DNA of 54,543 nucleotides. It comes from Cyclobacteriaceae bacterium. GTDB taxonomy: Bacteria > Bacteroidota > Bacteroidia > Cytophagales > Cyclobacteriaceae. Position numbers and translations under genes: made by a program. Positions 46,706 to 54,101 of the stretch are shown here, in pieces. Position 1 is the first letter of the stretch. Each line of letters opens with the position of its first letter. The DNA lies in assembly GCA_024644875.1 (NCBI GenBank), contig JAHEGY010000018.1:1-54543 (forward strand), in the 5' to 3' direction. The notes under the pieces are model-generated. The model was not told where the DNA came from. It ran no database searches and was given only the letters and a program-made list of their open reading frames with translations.

Positions 46706-47758
46706 TTAATCTTCTGTTTTATCTAGCACCTTTTGAATGAAATCTTCAAATTCTGATTCACCCTGAGCAAATTTATAGGTTATAGGTTGAAAAAATACAG
46801 GATATTCCATTAAAATATCCTTTAACTTAGTGCCAATTATCCTCATAATATCCTTTTCAGTAAATAAAATGCTTAGGGACTGATCATTTTGCGTTCTATA
46901 AAAGGCAATTATTCGCTCCAACTCCTTCCTGGAAAAGTAATGATGATCATTGAAATTAAAATGCTTGATCAGATGAAAATTCCTCCTGATATGATCAACT
47001 AAAGGCCGGGGATCAGCTATGGCTGTAACTAGAATAACTTTTTCAGTGAACTGATAATTCTTATTCAGTAACGGTACCTGTGGGCCATATTGGGTGCTGA
47101 CAAAGAAGATTGGTACACTTTGTTTTGTATATTTTGATATAGAGCCCTTTATATTTTCAAGCTCCCTATTGTCGATATCTTCCGGACACTTCGTTACGAT
47201 AACAACATCAGCCCTGCTCGCATTATTCCTGGATTCCCTAAGATTTCCAGCAGGCATCAGGATATCATTATAAAATGGCCTGCTATAATCATTTAAAAGT
47301 ATGTTACATGAAGGAATTATTTTCCTGTGTTGATAAGCGTCATCAAGAAGAATGAGGTCAGTATCTGGCAGGATACTGAGAATTTGGGGTATGGCATACA
47401 GTCTGTCTTCACATACCGCTACGTCAATTTCATTTTTAAATTTATTATAATATTGAAAGGGTTCATCGCCAATAGTTTTTGCATTGTCATGCTGCTCCGC
47501 TATCAGGAATCCATTGGTCTTTCTCCTATACCCCCGGCTAAGGGTTACGATTTTACGATGATCCTTGAGTGATCTAATCAGATATTCAACTACAGGGGTC
47601 TTACCGGTTCCTCCAACAGTCAAATTACCTATTGAAATCGTTGGGATACTGATATTAAAAGATTTAAAGAAACGAATATCATACAGCCAATTACGGAAGG
47701 AAGTGACCAGGTGGTATAATAAAGAAAATGGAAAAAATAAAATCCTCATGTACTTCAT
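46706..47758 (-). CDS. lpxK: Tetraacyldisaccharide 4'-kinase
   Basis: A 350-residue membrane-associated kinase of lipid A synthesis that phosphorylates the 4' position of the disaccharide precursor. The N-terminal helix (MRILFFPFSLLYHLVTSF) anchors it to the inner membrane. Motifs are the Walker A loop ISIGNLTVGGTGKTPVVEYL, VTLSRGYRRKTNGF, IGDEPFQYYNKF, and LILLDDAYQHRKI with the catalytic Asp and His. A second ATG 9 nt inside (47749) is an equally possible start. The predicted TATATTTG -7 box lies about 45 bp upstream. Confidence 0.94.
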   Translation of the reverse strand: MKYMRILFFPFSLLYHLVTSFRNWLYDIRFFKSFNISIPTISIGNLTVGGTGKTPVVEYLIRSLKDHRKIVTLSRGYRRKTNGFLIAEQHDNAKTIGDEPFQYYNKFKNEIDVAVCEDRLYAIPQILSILPDTDLILLDDAYQHRKIIPSCNILLNDYSRPFYNDILMPAGNLRESRNNASRADVVIVTKCPEDIDNRELENIKGSISKYTKQSVPIFFVSTQYGPQVPLLNKNYQFTEKVILVTAIADPRPLVDHIRRNFHLIKHFNFNDHHYFSRKELERIIAFYRTQNDQSLSILFTEKDIMRIIGTKLKDILMEYPVFFQPITYKFAQGESEFEDFIQKVLDKTED

Positions 47759-47802
47759 TAAAGCGAAGATAAAAACTTATGGAACCTAAGCAATACTGTG
47801 AG

Positions 47803-47810
47803 CAAATATA
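47803..47810 (-). promoter_or_regulatory. Candidate -7 element of lpxK
   Basis: The minus strand reads TATATTTG, matching TAnnTTTG, about 45 bp before the lpxK ATG. A perfect 6-bp dyad (AGTATT-N4-AATACT, 47810-47825) touches its upstream edge and may be the weak terminator of the preceding gene. Confidence 0.45.
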
Positions 47811-47835
47811 GTATTAAAAAATACTGTCAGAGATT

Positions 47836-48420
47836 TTAATCGTGGATTTCCTGTTCCAGAGTTTGTGAAACTAGAGATTTTATTTTGAATATTTTCTTAG
47901 GAGAAATATTGTTGTCTTTATACTGTTCGATTGGTTTTCCTTGGTGTTTTATTAATTTATTAATTCTATCCCAGTTGAGCTTGTAGTCTGAAAATCCGGA
48001 TTTTTTCATTTTCTTGGACAGCTGAACATAAAAATACCTTAAGTAGGCTTTCTTCCAGTTCAGTTTATAAATATCAACCTTATAATGCTCGCCAATCGCT
48101 AATATTTCACGGCTGATCCTGTTGTTTTTTTCTAGAACATCCAGAGACTTACGCAAGATCTTCTCATTTATACTTGTCTCCTGCTTTTCCTGTTCTTCTG
48201 TTGGCTCTTTTTGCTTCAGCCCGCTGACAGTCTTAAGTAATTCCTGTAACTGATGTTCAATTACTTTAAAAAGTGACTGCTGTTCATCATATTGGTTTTT
48301 TATCTTGATTAATTGCTCAATGAGCTCTCTTTTTTTGATCTTCTTTTTGATAGCCTTTTTATCCGAATCCGACTGAAGATAAGTGTTTAATATATCATAC
48401 AATGAATCCTTTTCTGTCAT
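47836..48420 (-). CDS. Coiled-coil-rich hypothetical protein
   Basis: I do not recognise this 194-residue protein. It is very rich in Lys, Glu, Gln and Ile, with heptad-like spacing in residues 20-125 (for example KKKIKKRELIEQLIKIKNQY), so an extended coiled coil is likely. A Glu/Gln-rich break (KEPTEEQEKQE, about 72-82) separates two helical parts. The C-terminal half has aromatic residues (LNWKKAYLRYFYVQLSKK) and a basic end. There is no signal peptide or membrane helix. It could be a structural or regulatory protein. A long hairpin lies in its 5' region, 37 bp before the ATG. Confidence 0.7.
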   Translation of the reverse strand: MTEKDSLYDILNTYLQSDSDKKAIKKKIKKRELIEQLIKIKNQYDEQQSLFKVIEHQLQELLKTVSGLKQKEPTEEQEKQETSINEKILRKSLDVLEKNNRISREILAIGEHYKVDIYKLNWKKAYLRYFYVQLSKKMKKSGFSDYKLNWDRINKLIKHQGKPIEQYKDNNISPKKIFKIKSLVSQTLEQEIHD

Positions 48421-48456
48421 CTGAGGTTTGAATTAAATTGTAATGCAAGTGAGACA

Positions 48457-48489
48457 AATGAAATTACCTCCCCCACGGTAATTTTCATT
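48457..48489. promoter_or_regulatory. Long imperfect hairpin upstream of the coiled-coil gene
   Basis: AATGAAATTACC (48457-48468) pairs with GGTAATTTTCATT (48477-48489), a 12-bp stem with one bulged base and an 8-nt loop. On the minus strand it lies in the likely 5' untranslated region of the gene starting at 48420. The loop reads GTGGGGGA on that strand. It could be an operator, an RNA control element or a terminator for an unseen plus-strand RNA. Confidence 0.55.
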
Positions 48490-48661
48490 TTTAAGAAAAT
48501 TTTGATATATATAAACCCTTTGGTCATCTTAACTGTAGTGCTTTAATTATATACCTGGATGTTAATCGTTGGTACAATACAAAAATACAAAAAACGAGTT
48601 TAATTATAAATTAAATCCAATAAAATAACTTATAAATACAATTCTAATAATTGCAAAATTT

Positions 48662-48680
48662 AAGGAACATTCCTTTTTTT
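48662..48680 (+). terminator. Orphan terminator-like hairpin
   Basis: AAGGA (48662-48666) and TCCTT pair around a 4-nt loop, followed by a T run through about 48681. No plus-strand gene lies just upstream, so if real it would end a small RNA or chance transcript. Confidence 0.35.
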
Positions 48681-48887
48681 TGCTTTTAACCGGCCACTCC
48701 CAGATCTGATATGTTACGTAAATTCCGATCACAATCACAATCAGATCAGCCAAGTTTATAATATATGTAAACCGAGATTAACTATTCACAATCTAAGGTA
48801 AATATCGAAAGAATACAATTAAAAACGAATATAATTATAAAAAATTCAAAACTTTTATTTGTAATAAATAATTAATCGCTTATTTCT

Positions 48888-48895
48888 TAGATTTG
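48888..48895 (+). promoter_or_regulatory. Candidate -7 element of the nif3 operon
   Basis: TAGATTTG is a full TAnnTTTG match, 34 bp before the nif3 ATG. A TTTG at 48858-48861 lies 26 bp upstream, longer than the 19 bp seen in the best promoter of the window. Confidence 0.5.
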
Positions 48896-48929
48896 ATTAG
48901 AATAAATACATTCAAATAATTTAAAAACA

Positions 48930-50027
48930 ATGGTACGCATCAGCGACATAACGGAATATCTTGAGCAGACAGCCCCGCTCTCGCTTCAGGAAGAATATGA
49001 CAATGCAGGCCTGCTAACTGGAAATAAAAGCCAGGAACTTAAAGGAGTGCTAATTAGTCTTGATACTACTGAAGACGTAATTGATGAAGCGCTCAGGTTG
49101 GGCTTTAATATGGTCATATCCCATCATCCAATCATTTTTAGAGGATTAAAAAAAATAACTGGTTCCAATTATGTTGAAAGAGTTATAATAAAAGCCATTA
49201 AGAATGATATTGCGCTTTATGCAATTCATACCAACCTTGATAATGTAAAGAATGGAGTCAATAAGAAAATTGCTGATAAATTAGGGTTATCTAATGTCAG
49301 GATTTTGAATCCAAAAGCCTCCGGCCTGTTTAAATTGGTAACCTTCGTTCCTAAAGAAAATGTTATGGATGTGCTCAATGCTATGCATGATGCAGGTGCA
49401 GGTGTAATAGGTGAATATGATCATTGCAGTTTTAGAATAGGTGGCACCGGCCGTTTTAAGCCTAATGAAAATGCGAATCCTCATATCGGTGAAAGAAATG
49501 AAATTGAAGAGGTGGAGGAAGAACGTGTAGAATTAATTTATCCGCAATATTTAGGTCCAAAGGTTCTGGAATCATTAAGAGCGTCACATCCTTATGAAGA
49601 AGTAGCCTATTATATTCACAAAATAGAAAACAAGTCCAAAGATGTTGGAAGTGGTATGATCGGACATCTGGAAACTCCTTTGAATATAAAAGAATTCCTT
49701 CTTTTACTTAAACAGAAATTTTATCTCGAACAAGTTAAATATACACCCATTCAAACCAGGATGATCAAAAAAGTTGCTGTTTGTGGTGGATCTGGTTCTT
49801 TCCTGATTAAAGCAGCAAAAAATGCAGGTGCAGATGCATTTATAAGCGCTGATATTAAGTATCATGAGTATTTTGATGCGGAGGGAAAAATATTGATTGC
49901 TGATATCGGACATTACGAAAGCGAAGTGTTTACAAAAGAATTGATTTTTGAGTTATTAAAGAAAAAATTTAGTAACATTGCACTCCAATTATCAGAGGTA
50001 AACACTAATCCAATAAAATATATTTAA
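48930..50027 (+). CDS. NIF3-like dinuclear-metal-centre protein with CutA/PII-like insert
   Basis: A 365-residue member of the NIF3/DUF34 family. The two Nif3 halves flank an insert. The N-terminal half has DNAGLLTGN, SHHPIIFRGLKKI with the two metal-binding His, and YAIHTNLDNVKNGVN. The C-terminal half supplies further ligands in ISADIKYHEYFDAEGKILI and DIGHYESE. Residues about 130-235 form a CutA/PII-like insert (ASGLFKLVTFVPKENVMDVL and SHPYEEVAYYIHKIEN), as in the longer Firmicute/Bacteroidota type (YqfO). Possible roles include GTP cyclohydrolase-like or metal-insertion chemistry, none settled. It is 6 bp from a C4 zinc-ribbon gene, a common pairing. Confidence 0.92.
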   Translation: MVRISDITEYLEQTAPLSLQEEYDNAGLLTGNKSQELKGVLISLDTTEDVIDEALRLGFNMVISHHPIIFRGLKKITGSNYVERVIIKAIKNDIALYAIHTNLDNVKNGVNKKIADKLGLSNVRILNPKASGLFKLVTFVPKENVMDVLNAMHDAGAGVIGEYDHCSFRIGGTGRFKPNENANPHIGERNEIEEVEEERVELIYPQYLGPKVLESLRASHPYEEVAYYIHKIENKSKDVGSGMIGHLETPLNIKEFLLLLKQKFYLEQVKYTPIQTRMIKKVAVCGGSGSFLIKAAKNAGADAFISADIKYHEYFDAEGKILIADIGHYESEVFTKELIFELLKKKFSNIALQLSEVNTNPIKYI

Positions 50028-50033
50028 ATATAC

Positions 50034-50825
50034 ATGGAAAGTACGGTAGCCCAGAAGTTAGAAGCACTTGTAAAACTTCAATCTTTAGATTCACAGCTAA
50101 ACGAATTAACGAAAATCAGAGGGGCTCTTCCCGACGAAGTACAGGATCTCGAAGACGAAATAATAGGGTATGAAACGCGTATCGCTAATTATGTAAAAGA
50201 GACTGAAGCCATCGAAACCGGGATTGAAGAAAAAAGAAATGCCAAGAAGAATGCTGAGCAACTGATCGCTAAATATGAAGAACAACAAATGAATGTTCGG
50301 AATAACAGGGAGTATGATGCGATAACAAAGGAAATTGAGCTTCAGCAACTTGAAATTCAGATTTCAGATAAAAAGATCAACGAATCTTACGAATCAATAA
50401 AGAATATTGAAGAGCTCATTGAAGAAACCAAAGCATTACTCGATGAGAGGAACAAAGACCTGGCCAGTAAAAAAGCAGAGCTGGAAGTTATTGTAGCAGA
50501 AAGTGAAGAAGAAGAGCAGAAGCTAATGAAGCTTCGGGAAAAAGCTACAAAGAATATTGAGGAGAGGCTTCTTAAGTCCTATACTAAGATCCGGAATAAT
50601 GCCAAAAATAACCTGGCAGTGGTATCCATTAAAAGAGGAGCTTGTGGCGGTTGTTTTAATATAGCTCCTCCCCAAAGGCAAGCAGAGGTACGTGAAAGGA
50701 AAAAATTAATAGTCTGCGAACATTGTGGACGTATTTTGGCTGACGTTGAAGATGTAGTTGAAGAACCGGAAAAGAAAAAGAGAACCAGAGCTACTACCAG
50801 CCGGGCAAAAAAGAAAACTAAATAA
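50034..50825 (+). CDS. Coiled-coil C4 zinc-ribbon protein (DUF164/CdsZ type)
   Basis: A 263-residue protein. Residues 5-190 form a long antiparallel coiled coil rich in Glu, Lys and Ile (YVKETEAIETGIEEKRNAKK and similar). A zinc ribbon follows with Cys pairs in RGACGGCFNIAPPQ and LIVCEHCGRILAD, and the protein ends in a basic stretch (KKKRTRATTSRAKKKTK). This is the family placed beside NIF3 genes, thought to bind nucleic acid or a partner through the basic end. All four Cys are present. It starts 6 bp after nif3. Confidence 0.9.
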   Translation: MESTVAQKLEALVKLQSLDSQLNELTKIRGALPDEVQDLEDEIIGYETRIANYVKETEAIETGIEEKRNAKKNAEQLIAKYEEQQMNVRNNREYDAITKEIELQQLEIQISDKKINESYESIKNIEELIEETKALLDERNKDLASKKAELEVIVAESEEEEQKLMKLREKATKNIEERLLKSYTKIRNNAKNNLAVVSIKRGACGGCFNIAPPQRQAEVRERKKLIVCEHCGRILADVEDVVEEPEKKKRTRATTSRAKKKTK

Positions 50826-50840
50826 AGCACCTGAAAAAGC

Positions 50841-52337
50841 TTGATCAAGATATTTACAAAGCGGGCATTACTTTTGTGTTGTCCGCTTTTGTTTTTTTCC
50901 TTGATTCCTGTATTTAGCCAATCCTATAATAAAGAGCTGGTTTACGCTTATCAAAAAGTATTGGATCTGGATTTTAGAAATGGAATTCCAACGCTTTCTA
51001 AAGACACCTATGAATCCAGTGATGATAAAGTCTTTCGAATCTATATACTTAACCTGCAAAATACATTAGATCTTCTCCTGGTACATAACCCTGAAAAATA
51101 CAAGTCTCTCAACAGGATTGAAAAAGCATATAACCAGATTCTGGGTGATCTGAATAACAACGACCCGTTTGTCAATTATCTTAAAATCGAAATCAAGGTA
51201 CATCGGGGACTTTTAAGGATAAAATATGGTGAAAAGCTTTCCGGGGCATTCAATCTCATACAGGCATTTCGAAATATCAGGTCATTTGAAGAGAAGTATC
51301 CCGGACATATCTATACTTTAAAAATATCGGGATTATTGAATATTATTCTGTCACTTTTCCCCGATCAGCATGATTGGATTTTAAATATGTTTCAAATAGA
51401 TCCTGATTTTACCATGGGCATGAATTATCTGAAAGAATTGTCTGAGACCAAATCTGTTTACATGCGTGAAGGACTATTGATTTATGCTCTAGGTGAATCT
51501 TTCTATGGTGACCATCCGGGTGAGGCAGTTTTACAATTAAAATCTCAAAAACAATTATTTAATAAAAGCCTGTTGTTCAATTACTTGATAGGGCTTTCTG
51601 CAATTAAAAATAGAAATAATAAAGAGGCCATTGTTTATTTTGATAATTGTCTCAGCTTTGGCAGATCCTACTTACAAATCCCCTCAATTAATTACTACCG
51701 GGCTGAATCGTATATCAAGGAGTTAAACTTTAACAAGGCCTCATATTTATACAATCTTTACCTTACTAAGCCAGATGCAAAGCATTATATTAAAGATTCG
51801 AATTATAAACTATACAATCTATCATTCCTTTTTAGCCTGCCTGATGGTGATCATGAAAACTTCAGGCTTAAGGTACTGTCAGAAGGAAGTATGGAAACCG
51901 GGGCTGACAGATATGCTTACAACAGAATAACAGAGAATTATGTTCCGGATAGTACACTTTTTATTTCAAGACTGCTGTTTGATGGAGGATATTTTGAAAA
52001 ATCCCTTGAGATCCTGAAAACTGGAAATAGTTCGAATTACAGTAAAACCGAGGATATATGTGAATTTTATTACCGTTATGCAAGAAATTACCAGTCACTT
52101 ACAGAATATGAACAAGCTATCGGTTTTTATAAGAAAGTATTAAAAATAGCAGGCTCTGAAGAATTCTATTTCTGGGGAAATGCGACTTTAAACCTGGGAC
52201 ATATTTACTCAAAGAAAGGATCATATACAAAGGCCAGGAAGTATTATAAACTTGCCTTAAAATATAAGGGTGACTCGTATCAGAACAGTATAAAGACTGA
52301 AGCCACAGCTGGACTTAAGAAGATCTCAGATTTTTAA
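50841..52337 (+). CDS. Exported tetratricopeptide-repeat protein
   Basis: A 498-residue protein with a signal peptide (MIKIFTKRALLLCCPLLFFS, cut near VFSQS). The best start is TTG 50841; no ATG precedes the signal, and the gap to the upstream gene is only 15 bp. The mature protein is helical, with divergent TPR-like repeats in the middle and clearer ones near the end: EFYYRYARNYQSLTEYEQAI (about 398-417) and NATLNLGHIYSKKGSYTKAR (about 443-462). It probably binds other envelope proteins. It may be read from the nif3 operon promoter. Its 3' end overlaps dnaB by 4 bp, with a hairpin shared by both. Confidence 0.82.
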   Translation: MIKIFTKRALLLCCPLLFFSLIPVFSQSYNKELVYAYQKVLDLDFRNGIPTLSKDTYESSDDKVFRIYILNLQNTLDLLLVHNPEKYKSLNRIEKAYNQILGDLNNNDPFVNYLKIEIKVHRGLLRIKYGEKLSGAFNLIQAFRNIRSFEEKYPGHIYTLKISGLLNIILSLFPDQHDWILNMFQIDPDFTMGMNYLKELSETKSVYMREGLLIYALGESFYGDHPGEAVLQLKSQKQLFNKSLLFNYLIGLSAIKNRNNKEAIVYFDNCLSFGRSYLQIPSINYYRAESYIKELNFNKASYLYNLYLTKPDAKHYIKDSNYKLYNLSFLFSLPDGDHENFRLKVLSEGSMETGADRYAYNRITENYVPDSTLFISRLLFDGGYFEKSLEILKTGNSSNYSKTEDICEFYYRYARNYQSLTEYEQAIGFYKKVLKIAGSEEFYFWGNATLNLGHIYSKKGSYTKARKYYKLALKYKGDSYQNSIKTEATAGLKKISDF

Positions 52338-53890
52338 AAAGGGGCCTTTGAATCCCCTCTGTCTTTCTTTTTGTTTTCATCACTGCTATTGATCCGGCTT
52401 CTGAAAGTAAAATACCCATTGCCCTGATCCCCGCCATCTGCAGCGCCGGGAGTACCAAAGCCTTCATAACTCTCCTCAAGGTCATCAAATTTCGTCAGGT
52501 GGCCAATAAATTTAAGTTTCACAGTACCGAGGGAACCATTTCGGTGTTTCGCAATATTTATTTCACCAATACCCTTTGTACTCTGGCCATTTTCATCTTC
52601 TGTAATTTTATAGTACTCTGGCCGGTATAAAAAGAGGACCATGTCAGCATCCTGTTCTATGGAACCCGATTCCCTGAGGTCAGATAGTTGGGGTCGTTTA
52701 TCTCCTCCCCTGGTTTCAACCGCACGGCTCAGCTGTGAAATAGCAATAACAGGGATATTCAATTCTTTGGCAATATTTTTTAAGGCCCGTGAAATTGAGG
52801 CTATTTCCTGTTCCCTGTTGCCACTCGATGAGGTTTTGGATTTATCACCTGACATCAACTGAAGATAATCCACGATTATCAACTCAACACCATGTTGAGC
52901 CACCAGTCGTCTGGCTTTCGCCCTCAATTCGAGGATGGTCAAGGCCGGTGTATCGTCAATATAAATAGGAGCCTCTGTCAACTTAGAAGTCTTATATACC
53001 AATTGTTCCCATTCATAGTCTTCAAGATTTCCCTTTTTGATCTTATCTCCTTCCAGTTCAGCTTCAGCAGATATTAACCTGTTCACCAGCTGTATGGAAG
53101 ACATCTCAAGAGAAAAAATTGCACAAGGGCGATTAAAATCAACCGCTGCATTTCTTAATGCTGATACCACAAGAGCAGTTTTACCCATTCCCGGTCGGGC
53201 GGCAATAATGATAAGGTCGGATTTTTGCCATCCGGATGTTAATCTGTCCAGGGCCGTAAACCCTGATGGTATTCCGGTAAGGCCATCCTTCTGATTCTTT
53301 TTTACTTCCAGTTCCTTGATTGCATCATTCATCAAGGAACGCATGCTATCAAAATTCTTTCGTATATTGGTTTCAGAGACATCAAAAAGTGACTGCTCTG
53401 TTTTGTCAAGCAACTCGAAAACATCCGTTGAATCTTCATAGGCATCTTTCTGTATCTCAGATGAGATCTGTATCAGTGCACGCTTTATGGCCATTTCTAT
53501 TATTAGCCTGGCATGATATTCAATGTTCGCTGAAGAATTTACTTTCGAGGTCAGGCTGGTAATATAATAGGCACCTCCCACAAATTCAAGTTTCCCCTTT
53601 TTCCTCAAACGGTTCGTTACGGTCAATATATCCACAGGTTCAGAATCCTCAAATAATTCCCTTATTACCTCATAGATCTCGCTGTGGGCATCTTTGTAAA
53701 ATATCTCAGGTTTTAAAATTTCAATAACCTGAGACAGGGCGTCCTTTTCAAGCATAAGCGCCCCTAAAATAGCCTCTTCCAGCTCTGGTGCTTGCGGTGG
53801 CAACTTTCCCAGATGGGCACTTAGGTCCAGGTTAGCAATTGACCTTCCCCTCGGTCCTATTCGAATTTTTGATGATTTATCTGACTCCAT
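52334..53890 (-). CDS. dnaB: Replicative DNA helicase
   Basis: A 518-residue hexameric helicase that unwinds DNA at the replication fork. The N-terminal domain starts with APELEEAILGALMLEKDAL. The RecA-like domain has Walker A IIAARPGMGKTALVVSALRN (about 225-245), Walker B VDYLQLMSG, SRALKNIAKELNIPVIAISQ, and the DNA-binding loop region RAVETRGGDKRPQLSDLRESG with IEQDADMVLFLYRPEYY. The N terminus has an extra basic stretch (KIRIGPRGRSIANLDLS), and there is no intein. The end is charged (SDENKKKDRGDSKAPF). A TACATTTG promoter element is 31 bp upstream. Confidence 0.97.
   Translation of the reverse strand: MESDKSSKIRIGPRGRSIANLDLSAHLGKLPPQAPELEEAILGALMLEKDALSQVIEILKPEIFYKDAHSEIYEVIRELFEDSEPVDILTVTNRLRKKGKLEFVGGAYYITSLTSKVNSSANIEYHARLIIEMAIKRALIQISSEIQKDAYEDSTDVFELLDKTEQSLFDVSETNIRKNFDSMRSLMNDAIKELEVKKNQKDGLTGIPSGFTALDRLTSGWQKSDLIIIAARPGMGKTALVVSALRNAAVDFNRPCAIFSLEMSSIQLVNRLISAEAELEGDKIKKGNLEDYEWEQLVYKTSKLTEAPIYIDDTPALTILELRAKARRLVAQHGVELIIVDYLQLMSGDKSKTSSSGNREQEIASISRALKNIAKELNIPVIAISQLSRAVETRGGDKRPQLSDLRESGSIEQDADMVLFLYRPEYYKITEDENGQSTKGIGEINIAKHRNGSLGTVKLKFIGHLTKFDDLEESYEGFGTPGAADGGDQGNGYFTFRSRINSSDENKKKDRGDSKAPF
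52340..52358. terminator. Bidirectional terminator over the dnaB and TPR stop codons
   Basis: AGGGG (52340-52344) pairs with CCCCT (52354-52358) around a 9-nt loop. On the plus strand a T-rich stretch follows, ending the TPR gene. On the minus strand CCCCT is followed by TTTT, which includes part of the dnaB stop codon region. The hairpin lies inside dnaB's last codons and 3 bp after the TPR stop. Confidence 0.6.
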
Positions 53891-53921
53891 TAACCCCTAT
53901 GAAAACTGAATTTTGTGTTAA

Positions 53922-53929
53922 CAAATGTA
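53922..53929 (-). promoter_or_regulatory. Candidate -7 element of dnaB
   Basis: The minus strand reads TACATTTG, matching TAnnTTTG, 31 bp before the dnaB ATG. No TTTG lies 19 bp upstream, so the -33 half is weak or replaced by an activator. Confidence 0.55.
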
Positions 53930-53979
53930 AGTCATCCAGCCAGGTATAAAAAAGAAATTCTGAATAAGTTTTGGTATTT

Positions 53980-54042
53980 TTATCCACAACCCGCCATGGT
54001 ATTATCAACAAATAAAAATTACTTTTTAACAATTTATTAACA
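53980..54042 (+). promoter_or_regulatory. Three phased DnaA-box-like sites between dnaB and mpl
   Basis: A perfect DnaA box, TTATCCACA, lies at 53980-53988. TTATCAACA (54002-54010) has one mismatch and TTATTAACA (54034-54042) two. All three point the same way and start 22 and 32 bp apart, close to two and three helical turns. They sit between divergent dnaB and mpl, in AT-rich DNA, upstream of both promoters. Confidence 0.5.
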
Positions 54043-54060
54043 TCATTTTAATTAAGTCCC

Positions 54061-54091
54061 TTTGGCCCATCATTAGATTATTATAAATTTG
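54061..54091 (+). promoter_or_regulatory. Full consensus Bacteroidota promoter of mpl
   Basis: TTTG (54061-54064) is followed after exactly 19 bp by TAAATTTG (54084-54091), matching the TTTG-N19-TAnnTTTG consensus at every fixed position. The ATG at 54102 is 10 bp beyond the -7 box. Confidence 0.8.
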
Positions 54092-54101
54092 AAACCATAA
54101 T

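Larger units (their letters stand above)
48421..48929. other. AT-rich 509-bp intergenic region, divergent genes on both sides
   Basis: No gene or tRNA is seen; open frames are 12-16 codons at most. The region holds a strong hairpin (48457-48489), a small hairpin with a T run (48662-48680) and a -7 box facing nif3 (48888-48895). It is unusually long for this window, so regulatory RNA or binding sites are possible. Confidence 0.45.

Noticed and set aside
48443-48481. A 12-codon open frame covering the hairpin upstream of the coiled-coil gene.
   Set aside because: Length is within chance expectation for this sequence, and the start has no supporting signal.
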